From Clostridiales bacterium (GTDB taxonomy: Bacteria; Bacillota; Clostridia; Lachnospirales; WQUN01), in the NCBI GenBank assembly GCA_031269415.1, contig JAISZF010000080.1, forward strand, positions 1 to 16,256: a DNA stretch of 16,256 nucleotides. Direction: 5' to 3'. The notes under the pieces are model-generated. The model did no database searches. It had not been told where the DNA came from and was given only the letters and a program-made list of their open reading frames with translations. Below, one piece after another: positions 7,658-14,636 of this stretch. Within the stretch, counting starts at the first letter, position 1. The number at the start of each line of letters is the position of its first letter. Position numbers and translations under genes: made by a program.

Positions 7658-8389
7658 ATGAAGGAGGGGGTTGGCATTAACGGCAAAAGCCTGAAGGACT
7701 TGATAAACGAGAGCGGTTCCGTCGTCTTCTTCGGCGGCGCGGGGGTGTCCACGGAAAGCGGTATTCCCGATTTTCGAAGCGCGGACGGTTTGTATAATCA
7801 ACAATATCCGTATCCGCCTGAAACGATGCTGTCATACTCGTTTTTTCAACGCCACACGGAGGAATTTTTCAATTTTTACCGGGCAAAAATGCTTTATTTG
7901 AAGGCGCTTCCAAGCGATGCGCATAAAGCTCTAGCAATTATGGAAAATCAAGGAAAACTGGCCGCTATAATTACCCAAAACATAGACGGCCTGCATCAAA
8001 AAGCCGGCAGTAAGAATGTTTTGGAACTGCATGGTTCGGTTCTTCGCAATTACTGTGTATCATGCGGACGTTTTTATGGAGTGGATTTTATAGCGGCGAG
8101 TAAGGCGGTTCCGCGCTGTGGGTGCGGCGGTGTTGTCAAACCCGATGTCGTCTTGTATGAAGAGAGGCTTGATTCCTCGATAACGCGGCGTTCAGCCTCG
8201 GCAATATCCGGCGCGGATATGCTCATTGTCGGGGGAACTTCACTGAGCGTTTACCCGGCGGCGGGGCTTGTCCAATTATATCAGGGCGGTAAATTGATTC
8301 TGATCAATAAAAGCGCGACTCCGCTGGATAGACGGGCGGATTTGGTTATTCACGAAAGTATTGGTAAAACTCTTATGGGGGCGATTTAA
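7658..8389 (+). CDS. cobB: Sir2-family NAD-dependent protein deacylase
   Basis: Removes acyl groups from lysine using NAD+. Numbered from ATG 7658, GGAGVSTESGIPDFR (26-40) binds NAD, TQNIDGLHQKAG (106-117) and catalytic His125 in ELHGS follow, and a four-cysteine zinc knuckle is present (Cys133, Cys136, Cys154, Cys156; CVSC and CGC). Length of about 240 aa is normal, and no extra defence-type domain is fused. The start is the open question. I annotate from the only nearby ATG, but AAGGAGGGGG (7661-7670) lies after that ATG and is spaced 5 nt from an in-frame ATT at 7676. Starting there gives a family-like N-terminus (NGKSLKDLINESGSVVFFGG). The last base of the TAA stop is the A of the next gene's ATG, so the two are translationally coupled. 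Confidence 0.93.
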   Translation: MKEGVGINGKSLKDLINESGSVVFFGGAGVSTESGIPDFRSADGLYNQQYPYPPETMLSYSFFQRHTEEFFNFYRAKMLYLKALPSDAHKALAIMENQGKLAAIITQNIDGLHQKAGSKNVLELHGSVLRNYCVSCGRFYGVDFIAASKAVPRCGCGGVVKPDVVLYEERLDSSITRRSASAISGADMLIVGGTSLSVYPAAGLVQLYQGGKLILINKSATPLDRRADLVIHESIGKTLMGAI

Positions 8390-9372
8390 TGGAAACAAAA
8401 GATTTTGGCTGGTGCTTTATCGGTTCGGGCGGCATAACAAACCGTATATTGCCGGATGTGCTTAAGTATTCAAATGGAAATTATCCGGCGGCGGTCTATT
8501 CTAAGACGTACGCGAACGCCCAAAGGTTCGCTGAAAAACACGGCGCCAAAGCCTATAAAACGGCGGAGGAGGCGCTGTCGGATCCGGATGTAAAGGCGGC
8601 TTATATATGCACTACGCACCCGTCGCATAAGGAATATACTGTCATGGCTTTAGATAGAGGGATACCCGTGCTGTGTGAGAAACCCGCGGCTATGAATTCC
8701 GCGGAAGCGCGGGAGATGACGGACGCCGCTAAGCGGAATAATACTTATTTTATGGAAGCCATGTGGACGCGGCATAACCCGGTTGTAAAACAAGTTATTG
8801 AATGGATAAATCAGGGGCGGATCGGCGCGGTTCGTTCATTAAGCGCATCCTTTTCATTCAGCCAGCCGTTTGATCCGAAATCCCGTTTGTTTGATTTGGA
8901 AAATGGCGGCGGGGCGCTGCTGGATGTCGGGGTATATGTGATCGCGTTCGCGCGCGCGATTTTTCCTGAAATGCCCGCGGCAGTCAAAGCCGAGGCTGCC
9001 TTTGCCCCGAACGGGGCGGACGCCGTCAACGCCATGATATTTAAATACGCGAACGGGGCGATTGCGCGCCTGTTTTCAGGCATAATCGCGGACGAGCCCA
9101 ACGACGCGTATATCGCCGGAGAAAACGGCAATATTTATATCCCGCGTTTTTGGGCGGCACAGAAGGCTGTACTCTCTGTTAAAAACCAACCCGAAGAGGT
9201 TTTTAACGGCGGATTCGGCGGCGAGGGATACCAATTTGAGTTTGACGCGGCTAAAGCGGATATTTTAGCGGGCAGGATCGAGAACGAGCTGGTAACGCAT
9301 GAATTTACTTTGAATGTTATGGAATTGATCGACAGGGTTAAGACGGAATTTGTCCGTTATACTCGCGAGTGA
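8389..9372 (+). CDS. Gfo/Idh/MocA-family oxidoreductase, dihydrodiol-dehydrogenase-like
   Basis: NAD(P)-dependent dehydrogenase. The N-terminal Rossmann fold shows FIGSGGIT (10-17), CTTHPSH and the conserved CEKP motif with Glu97-Lys98-Pro99. The C-terminal half has FMEAMWTRHNP and GGGALLDVGVY, the pattern seen in the dimeric dihydrodiol dehydrogenase/xylose dehydrogenase subgroup. At 327 aa it is complete. It overlaps the sirtuin stop by one base (TAATG). The family acts on many sugars, cyclitols and diols, so the substrate is unknown. A link with the divergent catechol dioxygenase (a dihydrodiol dehydrogenase yields a catechol) is only suggestive. Confidence 0.9.
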   Translation: METKDFGWCFIGSGGITNRILPDVLKYSNGNYPAAVYSKTYANAQRFAEKHGAKAYKTAEEALSDPDVKAAYICTTHPSHKEYTVMALDRGIPVLCEKPAAMNSAEAREMTDAAKRNNTYFMEAMWTRHNPVVKQVIEWINQGRIGAVRSLSASFSFSQPFDPKSRLFDLENGGGALLDVGVYVIAFARAIFPEMPAAVKAEAAFAPNGADAVNAMIFKYANGAIARLFSGIIADEPNDAYIAGENGNIYIPRFWAAQKAVLSVKNQPEEVFNGGFGGEGYQFEFDAAKADILAGRIENELVTHEFTLNVMELIDRVKTEFVRYTRE

Positions 9373-9399
9373 TAAAAATTGCCGCATCTTAGTATAGTG

Positions 9400-9445
9400 A
9401 CGGCTTGCGAACACATAGAGAACGGCCGCAAGCCGTTCCCTATGT
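9400..9445. terminator. Two overlapping, mutually exclusive hairpins after the oxidoreductase gene
   Basis: Hairpin A: ACGGCTTGCG (9400-9409) pairs perfectly with CGCAAGCCGT (9427-9436), loop 17 nt. Hairpin B: 9413-9425 pairs with 9433-9445 (12 of 13 pairs, one A/C mismatch), loop 7 nt. They share 9433-9436 and cannot form together. It lies 28 nt after the stop codon and probably ends or protects the sir2-oxidoreductase transcript. There is no clean U-tract, so intrinsic termination is not certain. Confidence 0.5.
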
Positions 9446-9569
9446 CTGCGGATCATTTCGTTCGTTTATATAATAACTGTAAAGCCCACGTATTTCATAA
9501 CTATTTTTCAAACATAGGCATAGATTGATTTCCTCCTGCCGACTATATTCACGCATAAGCAATGCTTTT

Positions 9570-9904
9570 TTATTCCTCGTCCTCATCTTTCGTTTCGATG
9601 AAGTAATTAATCTGGCGGACCGCATCTCCGCTCGTTAGCATCTTGCGACGCTCCAAACGCTCTTGTGCTTCTTCGTAAATTTCACCTATCTTCTGTACAA
9701 ATTCGCTTTTCGGCGGTAATTGCGTCCAATATTCGGCAACGGCAATACCCTCTTTATCAAGTTCCATCAGTTCAATCTGTTCACAGCTTGCTTCTGTGCA
9801 TAAGATAAGTCCGATAAAAGGTCAAGCGTAAAGTCATCGCCGTCCATAGTCATGCGTTTTTGACGGTCGGCAAATGTAAAGCCGTGACCGAACTCCAAGA
9901 TTAT
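9570..9904 (-). pseudogene. Decayed DUF1016/YhcG-family PD-(D/E)xK nuclease gene
   Basis: Two pieces in different frames are recognisable on the minus strand. Piece 1 (about 9901-9818) reads ILEFGHGFTFADRQKRMTMD then GDDFTLDL, the start of the nuclease core with the first acidic catalytic residue region. Piece 2 (9815-9570) reads IGLILCTEASCEQIELMELD and continues KEGIAVAEYWTQLPPKSEF to the normal acidic C-terminus DEDEE and stop. Between them family members have roughly 45-50 further residues, including the E-x-K part of the active site. Here the junction is direct and changes frame. Upstream of 9904 the sequence is AT-rich and shows no sign of the N-terminal domain. The longest intact ORF (9570-9767) is therefore a fragment, not a gene. 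Family assignment is from memory of the pattern. Confidence 0.78.
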
Positions 9905-9973
9905 AGAATATGTTAAAATTATTAATAAAATTTATCAGTTTTAACGTAATTCACAACCTAAAGATTTATCTGG

Positions 9974-10002
9974 TTGACAATATAATTACCATATGCTAGA
10001 AT
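9974..10002 (+). promoter_or_regulatory. Strong predicted sigma-A promoter of the methionine operon
   Basis: Consensus TTGACA (9974-9979), a 17-nt spacer, then TAGAAT (9997-10002) preceded by TGC, an extended -10 (TGCTAGAAT). Transcription should start near 10009, leaving a leader of about 75 nt before metN. Confidence 0.8.
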
Positions 10003-10015
10003 ACCTAAACACATA

Positions 10016-10036
10016 CTATATAACTATGTTATATAG
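10016..10036 (+). promoter_or_regulatory. Perfect 9-3-9 palindrome just after the metN transcription start
   Basis: CTATATAAC (10016-10024), TAT, GTTATATAG (10028-10036). Its position about 7-27 nt after the predicted start suits a repressor operator. An RNA hairpin is also possible but would be AU-rich and weak. No SAM-I riboswitch or T-box core is recognisable in the leader, so a DNA-binding regulator is the likelier control (inference). Confidence 0.6.
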
Positions 10037-10084
10037 GTTTGCGAGGCTCATTGTCTCGTACGCCCAAAATCGCGGAGGAAAACC

Positions 10085-11161
10085 ATGATTACACTCGAAA
10101 ATGTCTGTAAGACATTTGACGCGAAGGAAGGAAAGGTTGAAGCTGTCAGAGACGTCAGCCTGAACATTAAGCAAAGCGAGATTTTTGGGATCATCGGTTT
10201 TTCCGGCGCGGGCAAATCCACTCTCGTCCGATGTATTAATCTTCTGGAGCGTCCCACCTCCGGAAGAGTATACATAGACGGGATCGAATTGACCGGATTG
10301 TCCGAGCATGAGCTTCGCCAGGCGCGCCGGAGGATCGGCATGATATTTCAGCAGTTTAATCTCTTTGCCTCGCGTACGGTCTTTCAAAACATCGCCTACC
10401 CGCTGCGGAGGGGCGGCCTCACTTCAAAAGGGATCGGGGATAAGGTTCACGAATTGTTGGAACTCGTCGACCTTTCGGACAAGGAGACGGCTTACCCTTC
10501 GCAGCTCTCTGGAGGGCAAAAGCAGCGCGTCGCCATCGCCCGCGCGCTGGCAAACGACCCCAACTTGCTTCTATGCGACGAAGCTACAAGCGCGCTTGAC
10601 CCGCAGACGACGCTATCCATACTAAAGCTGTTGAAAAAGCTGAATATTCAGCTTGGCCTGACAATCGTCGTCATAACCCATGAGATGAGCGTCGTCAAGG
10701 AGATATGTGATAAGGTGGCGGTTATGGAAAACGGCTTTGTTGTAGAGCAGGGTGAGGTGTTCTCCATATTCGCGAATCCTAAAACACACATTTCGCAAGA
10801 CTTTATTGACACAACGACGAACCTCTCCAAGATTAACAGCCTGATCGAGGAGAAGAACGCAATCACGTCTCTAAAGCCGGGAGAGTGTGTCCTAAAATTT
10901 AGATACCTCGAAAAAAACGCGGCTGAAGCGCTTGTGTCAACGATCTCGCGCAGGTTCAACATTGACGTGAACATAATATTCGCCAATCTCGACTGGATAA
11001 GCGGCGCGCCGCTCGGCGGGCTGGTATCGGTCGTAAGCGGAGACAGACGCGGCATAGACGCCGCCATCGAGTATCTTGAGAGCAAAAACGTGGAAGTGGA
11101 GGTGATCCTGGACGCAAGAGCTGATGTGGAAAATCATACCAAATGTTATGGAGAAGCCTGA
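10085..11161 (+). CDS. metN: Methionine ABC transporter ATPase
   Basis: Energises D/L-methionine uptake with MetI and MetQ. It has Walker A GFSGAGKST (38-46), Q-loop Gln89-90, signature LSGGQ (141-145), Walker B LLLCDE (161-166) and H-loop His199. A C-terminal NIL (ACT-like) domain at about 265-345, including the stretch SGAPLGGLVSVVSG, is the methionine-sensing domain that inhibits transport in the E. coli protein. Length 358 aa is typical. GGAGG (10073-10077) lies 7 nt before the ATG. It is first in the operon, behind a consensus promoter and palindrome, and overlaps metI by 38 nt. Confidence 0.96.
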   Translation: MITLENVCKTFDAKEGKVEAVRDVSLNIKQSEIFGIIGFSGAGKSTLVRCINLLERPTSGRVYIDGIELTGLSEHELRQARRRIGMIFQQFNLFASRTVFQNIAYPLRRGGLTSKGIGDKVHELLELVDLSDKETAYPSQLSGGQKQRVAIARALANDPNLLLCDEATSALDPQTTLSILKLLKKLNIQLGLTIVVITHEMSVVKEICDKVAVMENGFVVEQGEVFSIFANPKTHISQDFIDTTTNLSKINSLIEEKNAITSLKPGECVLKFRYLEKNAAEALVSTISRRFNIDVNIIFANLDWISGAPLGGLVSVVSGDRRGIDAAIEYLESKNVEVEVILDARADVENHTKCYGEA

Positions 11162-11792
11162 TATCCTCGCGCGCTCCATAAACGAGACGCTTGTGATGCT
11201 CGGCTGGTCGGGCGGGATCTCTTTTGCGCTGGGGATGTTTCTCGGCGTGGTGATCACCGTTACGAAGAAGGGTGGCGTAATGGAAATACCGCCACTGTAT
11301 CAAACGTTGGAAAAGTTAATCAATTTTTTACGCTCTATCCCGTTTATCATCCTACTGGCAAGCTTGATACCGCTGACACGGCTGATAATGGGCACCGCCA
11401 TCGGGGTGCGCGGAGCGATCGTCCCGCTTGTGTTCGGAACAGTTCCGTTCTTCGCACGGCAAATCGAGTCCGCGCTCGCGGAGCTGGATCCGGGAGTCGT
11501 GGAGGCCGCGCTGTCGATGGGCTCAAGCCCTGTTGAAATCATATTCCGCGTTTATCTCAAGGAGAGTGTGGCGCCGATTGCCCGTGCGACTACGATTACG
11601 GCGATCAGCCTGATTGGGCTCACCGCCATGGCCGGAGCGGTCGGCGCGGGTGGATTGGGGGATTTCGCGATCCGTTACGGCCATCAGCGAAACCAGATTG
11701 ACGTCACCTATGTAACCATATTAATCCTTGCGTTGCTCGTCAGCGTCATCCAACTAAGCGGCAACCTGATTGCAGCGAAAAACACACATTAA
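11124..11792 (+). CDS. metI: Methionine ABC transporter permease
   Basis: Membrane subunit with about five hydrophobic segments (near residues 26-46, 72-90, 96-112, 155-175 and 194-214). The cytoplasmic EAA loop that docks on MetN is EAALSMGSSPVEIIFRVYLKE (start about 127; EAA---G spacing as in the family). At 222 aa it is normal. ATG 11124 lies 38 nt inside metN with only a weak AAGAG upstream. A later ATG at 11148 has no better site and is the alternative, so translation is probably coupled to metN. The C-terminus ends 13 nt before metQ. Confidence 0.94.
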   Translation: MWKIIPNVMEKPDILARSINETLVMLGWSGGISFALGMFLGVVITVTKKGGVMEIPPLYQTLEKLINFLRSIPFIILLASLIPLTRLIMGTAIGVRGAIVPLVFGTVPFFARQIESALAELDPGVVEAALSMGSSPVEIIFRVYLKESVAPIARATTITAISLIGLTAMAGAVGAGGLGDFAIRYGHQRNQIDVTYVTILILALLVSVIQLSGNLIAAKNTH

Positions 11793-11805
11793 CGGAGGGA
11801 AAAAC

Positions 11806-13416
11806 ATGAAACGAATTCTAACCATTAGCATGGCGCTCGTATTGCTTGCAGGTATATCGGCGTGCGCCGGAAATACCGAACCCGCCTCAACGGAAAATAC
11901 GCGCGTTGCCGTAAAGATCGGCATCACGGGAGAGGCGGAAACCGTCATCTGGAAACCGGTGATAGAAAAGCTAGCCAACGAGGGTATTGATGCTGAGATC
12001 ATCAATTTCGCGGATTACACCCTGCTGAACCGCGCGCTCGTCGACGGCGACATCGACCTGAACGCGTTCCAGCACTACGCCTACTTGAACAACCAGATAG
12101 CGGACGAGGGATTTGACATCGTATCCATTGGAGATACATACATATCCGCCATGAGTATCTATTCAGACAAGATCAGCGACATCGGCGAGCTTAAAAACGG
12201 CGATAAAATCGCGATACCAAACGACACGGTAAACTTGGGCCGTGCGCTGTCGGTCGGTCAAGGCGCGGGAATCATTACCCTCGGCGAGCCGAAAAGCGAG
12301 GTTTTTGAGCTTACGGACATTGTTTCAAATCCGTTGAACATTGAGTTTGTACAGGTCGACGCTTCACAGATCCCCAGTATTCTCCCCGACGTCGCCGCCG
12401 GGATTATAAACGGGAACTACGCGCTCGACTTCGGCCTCAGCCCGCAAAACGACGCAATCTTCTATGACGACGTCAGCTTTTATCCCGACAACCGCTATGT
12501 GAACAATATCACCGCTCGCGCCGCCGACAGTAACAATCCGGCTTATTTGAAAATCGTCGCGGCGTATCAGTCCGAAGAGACCGAACAGATCTACAAGGAC
12601 GAGTTCGACGGTTCATATCTGCCCGGCTGGAAGTCGTTCTCCCAGGATAATCCCGCTGAACTGGCCGCGTCGACGGAACCGGTCGCGCGTGTGACCGTAA
12701 AGGTTGGCGTCGTCGGCGAAATGTATCAGGATCTCTGGGCGCCGGTAATCGAATCGCTTGCCTCGGAAAACATAGACGTTGAGCTTGTAAGCTTCGCCGA
12801 CTACAGCTTGCCGAACGAAGCGCTGAATAACGGCGATATCGACCTCAACGGCTTTCAGCATTACGCCTTTTTAAACGGGGAGGTCGAGAGCAAAGGATAT
12901 GAGATAACCCCGATTGGCGATACGATCCTAGCCGCCATGTGTGTATATTCGGATAAACTGACGGACATAATTGAACTTAAGGACGGAGATAAGCTCGCTA
13001 TACCGAATGACGCCGTAAATCTCGGCCGCGCGCTGTCGGTTCTCCAAGGCGCGGGCGTCCTCACACTCAATGATGTTGAGGGCAGCCCGGAGCTTACGGA
13101 TATCATCGGCAATCCGAAGAATATTGAGCTGGTTCAGGTGGACGCTGCGCAAATTCCCGCGCTGCTGCCCGACGTCGCGGCAGGCGTTATAAACGGGAAC
13201 TACGCCGTGGACTTCGGCTTTAAGCCCTCCGAAGACTCCATCTTCTATGACGATCTCGACTTCTACACCGACACGCGATTTGTAAACATTATCGCCGCAC
13301 GTACCGCGGATAAGGATAGTGAGCTTTACCTGCGCGTTGTGGCCGCGTTTCAATCCGACGCGGTAAAACAAGTGCTGAAGGATAAATTCGAGGGCGCGTT
13401 CCTCGCCGCGTGGTAA
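11806..13416 (+). CDS. metQ: Methionine-binding lipoprotein with two tandem MetQ/NlpA domains
   Basis: Substrate-binding protein of the MetNI importer, in an unusual double form. The signal peptide MKRILTISMALVLLAGISAC has its lipobox at ISA-Cys20, so the protein is lipid-anchored outside the membrane. Domain 1 (about 34-280) and domain 2 (about 296-536) align along their whole length: DLNAFQHYAYLN against DLNGFQHYAFLN, AIPNDTVNLGRALSV against AIPNDAVNLGRALSV, DVAAGIINGNYALDFG against DVAAGVINGNYAVDFG. A linker repeating the TEP segment found after Cys20 joins them, and domain 2 has no signal peptide. Usual MetQ proteins are about 270 aa; this is 536. The ATG at 11806 is chosen because GGAGGG lies just ahead; an in-frame ATG at 11770 lies inside metI and would spoil the signal peptide. 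Confidence 0.95.
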   Translation: MKRILTISMALVLLAGISACAGNTEPASTENTRVAVKIGITGEAETVIWKPVIEKLANEGIDAEIINFADYTLLNRALVDGDIDLNAFQHYAYLNNQIADEGFDIVSIGDTYISAMSIYSDKISDIGELKNGDKIAIPNDTVNLGRALSVGQGAGIITLGEPKSEVFELTDIVSNPLNIEFVQVDASQIPSILPDVAAGIINGNYALDFGLSPQNDAIFYDDVSFYPDNRYVNNITARAADSNNPAYLKIVAAYQSEETEQIYKDEFDGSYLPGWKSFSQDNPAELAASTEPVARVTVKVGVVGEMYQDLWAPVIESLASENIDVELVSFADYSLPNEALNNGDIDLNGFQHYAFLNGEVESKGYEITPIGDTILAAMCVYSDKLTDIIELKDGDKLAIPNDAVNLGRALSVLQGAGVLTLNDVEGSPELTDIIGNPKNIELVQVDAAQIPALLPDVAAGVINGNYAVDFGFKPSEDSIFYDDLDFYTDTRFVNIIAARTADKDSELYLRVVAAFQSDAVKQVLKDKFEGAFLAAW

Positions 13417-13439
13417 TCGGTACAACAGGAGATAGAACA

Positions 13440-14636
13440 ATGAGCGGTAATTTATCCACAAATCTGCTTCACACGGGAGACGCGAAATTCGCGAAAAGAC
13501 TCTCCGGCATGGCATCGATACCGGAGACGCTGCCGATCTACCTGACGTCGGTTTTCGCCTTTGAAAACGCGAGCGATGTCGACGCAATCTATGAGAAGGA
13601 CGCTGACGGTTACATCTATTCGCGCATCGCGTCCCCGAACGCCGACGCGGTGAGCGAAATACTCGCCGCCGCAGACGGGGGGGATAAGGCTCTTGTATTC
13701 GCCTCCGGCATGGCGGCGATAACGACGGCGATCCTGGCGTTTGTCAGCGCGGGCGACCATATCATATCCTCCCCCGTACTCTATGGCGGCGTTCAGGACT
13801 TTTTGTCCAATGAGCTGACCCGCTTTGGCATAGGCGTTACGTTCGCCGATATTCTCGACGGGGACATATCCCCGTACGTCCAAGCGAACACAAAACTCGT
13901 CTACACGGAGACCATATGCAATCCGTTGATGGAGGTTCCGGATATAGCGGCGTTAGCGGCTTCGGCGCGTGAGCGCGGTCTTACGTTAATAGTTGACAAT
14001 ACCTTCGCGACGCCTGTCGTCGCCAGGCCGCTAAAACTCGGCGCGGACGCTGTCGTCTACAGCGCGACGAAATACCTTGGCGGGCACAGCGATATCGTAG
14101 GCGGTGCGGTTGTGGGAGCCGCCTCGATTATCGATAGGATAAAACGCCTTCAAATCTTATACGGCGGTATAATCAGCCCGCACGACGCGTGGCTCTTATC
14201 CCGCAGTCTGCGAACGCTCGACCTTCGCGTTCGCAGGCACTCTGAAAGCGCGGCTAAGGTCGCCGAATTTTTACGGTCGCACCCGAAGGCGGAGAGGGTT
14301 TTCTATCCCGGGCTCGCGTCCTCGCCGTCACATGAACGCGCGAAACGGCAATTTGAAGGCGAATTGTACGGCGGCATGCTGAGCGTGGACTTCAAGGGCG
14401 ACGAAAAAACCGCGCTCTCGCTTATTGGCGCGTTAAAGACAATAGCGCTTGTCCCCAGCTTAGCCGGGACGGCGACGACGCTGTCCTGGTCGGCACGCGC
14501 GTCGCACCGCTTCTACAGCCGGGAGGATCGGCTGAAATTGGGGATCACGGACGGACAGCTCCGGTTTTCCGTGGGCCTTGAGGACGCGGGCGATATCATA
14601 AGCGAGCTTTCTTCCGCGCTTGAGGCGTGTCAATGA
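13440..14636 (+). CDS. Cys/Met-metabolism PLP enzyme (gamma-lyase / cystathionine synthase / OAH sulfhydrylase type)
   Basis: Fold-type I PLP enzyme of the trans-sulfuration family, 398 aa. Visible motifs are YIYSRIASPN (Tyr60/Arg62, phosphate contact from the neighbouring subunit), FASGMAAI, LYGG (115-117), IVDNTFATPV, and PLP lysine Lys211 in YSATKYLGGHSD. The position equal to Cys116 of bacterial methionine gamma-lyase is Gly117 here, so a classical methionine gamma-lyase is less likely than a cystathionine gamma-lyase/synthase or O-acetylhomoserine sulfhydrylase. Sequence alone does not decide. The start is ATG 13440, 7 nt after ACAGGAGA; the frame is open to 13410 but earlier codons overlap metQ. 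The stop overlaps the next gene (ATGA). The context implies work on imported or recycled methionine. Confidence 0.9.
   Translation: MSGNLSTNLLHTGDAKFAKRLSGMASIPETLPIYLTSVFAFENASDVDAIYEKDADGYIYSRIASPNADAVSEILAAADGGDKALVFASGMAAITTAILAFVSAGDHIISSPVLYGGVQDFLSNELTRFGIGVTFADILDGDISPYVQANTKLVYTETICNPLMEVPDIAALAASARERGLTLIVDNTFATPVVARPLKLGADAVVYSATKYLGGHSDIVGGAVVGAASIIDRIKRLQILYGGIISPHDAWLLSRSLRTLDLRVRRHSESAAKVAEFLRSHPKAERVFYPGLASSPSHERAKRQFEGELYGGMLSVDFKGDEKTALSLIGALKTIALVPSLAGTATTLSWSARASHRFYSREDRLKLGITDGQLRFSVGLEDAGDIISELSSALEACQ

Larger units (their letters stand above)
9373..10084. other. 712-bp gap without an intact gene
   Basis: It contains, in order, the overlapping hairpins, a short minus-strand relic, the DUF1016-family pseudogene, an AT-rich stretch (about 9902-9970) with no recognisable coding content, and the promoter/leader of the methionine operon. 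The relic is an SD-like GGAGGA (complement of 9531-9536) followed by ATG at 9521 and only six codons before a stop; it may be the start of a lost downstream gene. The mix of debris and AT-rich sequence suggests a hot spot for insertion and loss. Confidence 0.6.

Noticed and set aside
7658..8389. Sirtuin as an antiphage NADase system (ThsA/DSR type)
   Set aside because: It is a stand-alone, short deacylase with zinc cysteines and no defence partner domain or gene nearby.
9440..9625. 61-aa minus-strand ORF overlapping the nuclease relic's end
   Set aside because: It is out of frame with the recognisable DUF1016 tail, has no family resemblance, and overlaps the hairpin region.
9570..9767. A genuine 65-aa minus-strand gene
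   Set aside because: Coding similarity continues upstream of its first ATG and into another frame, so it is the tail of a broken gene.
10003..10084. SAM riboswitch or T-box leader before metN
   Set aside because: The leader is only about 75 nt and lacks the conserved cores of either. Only the palindrome and a weak CGAG/CTCG stem are present.
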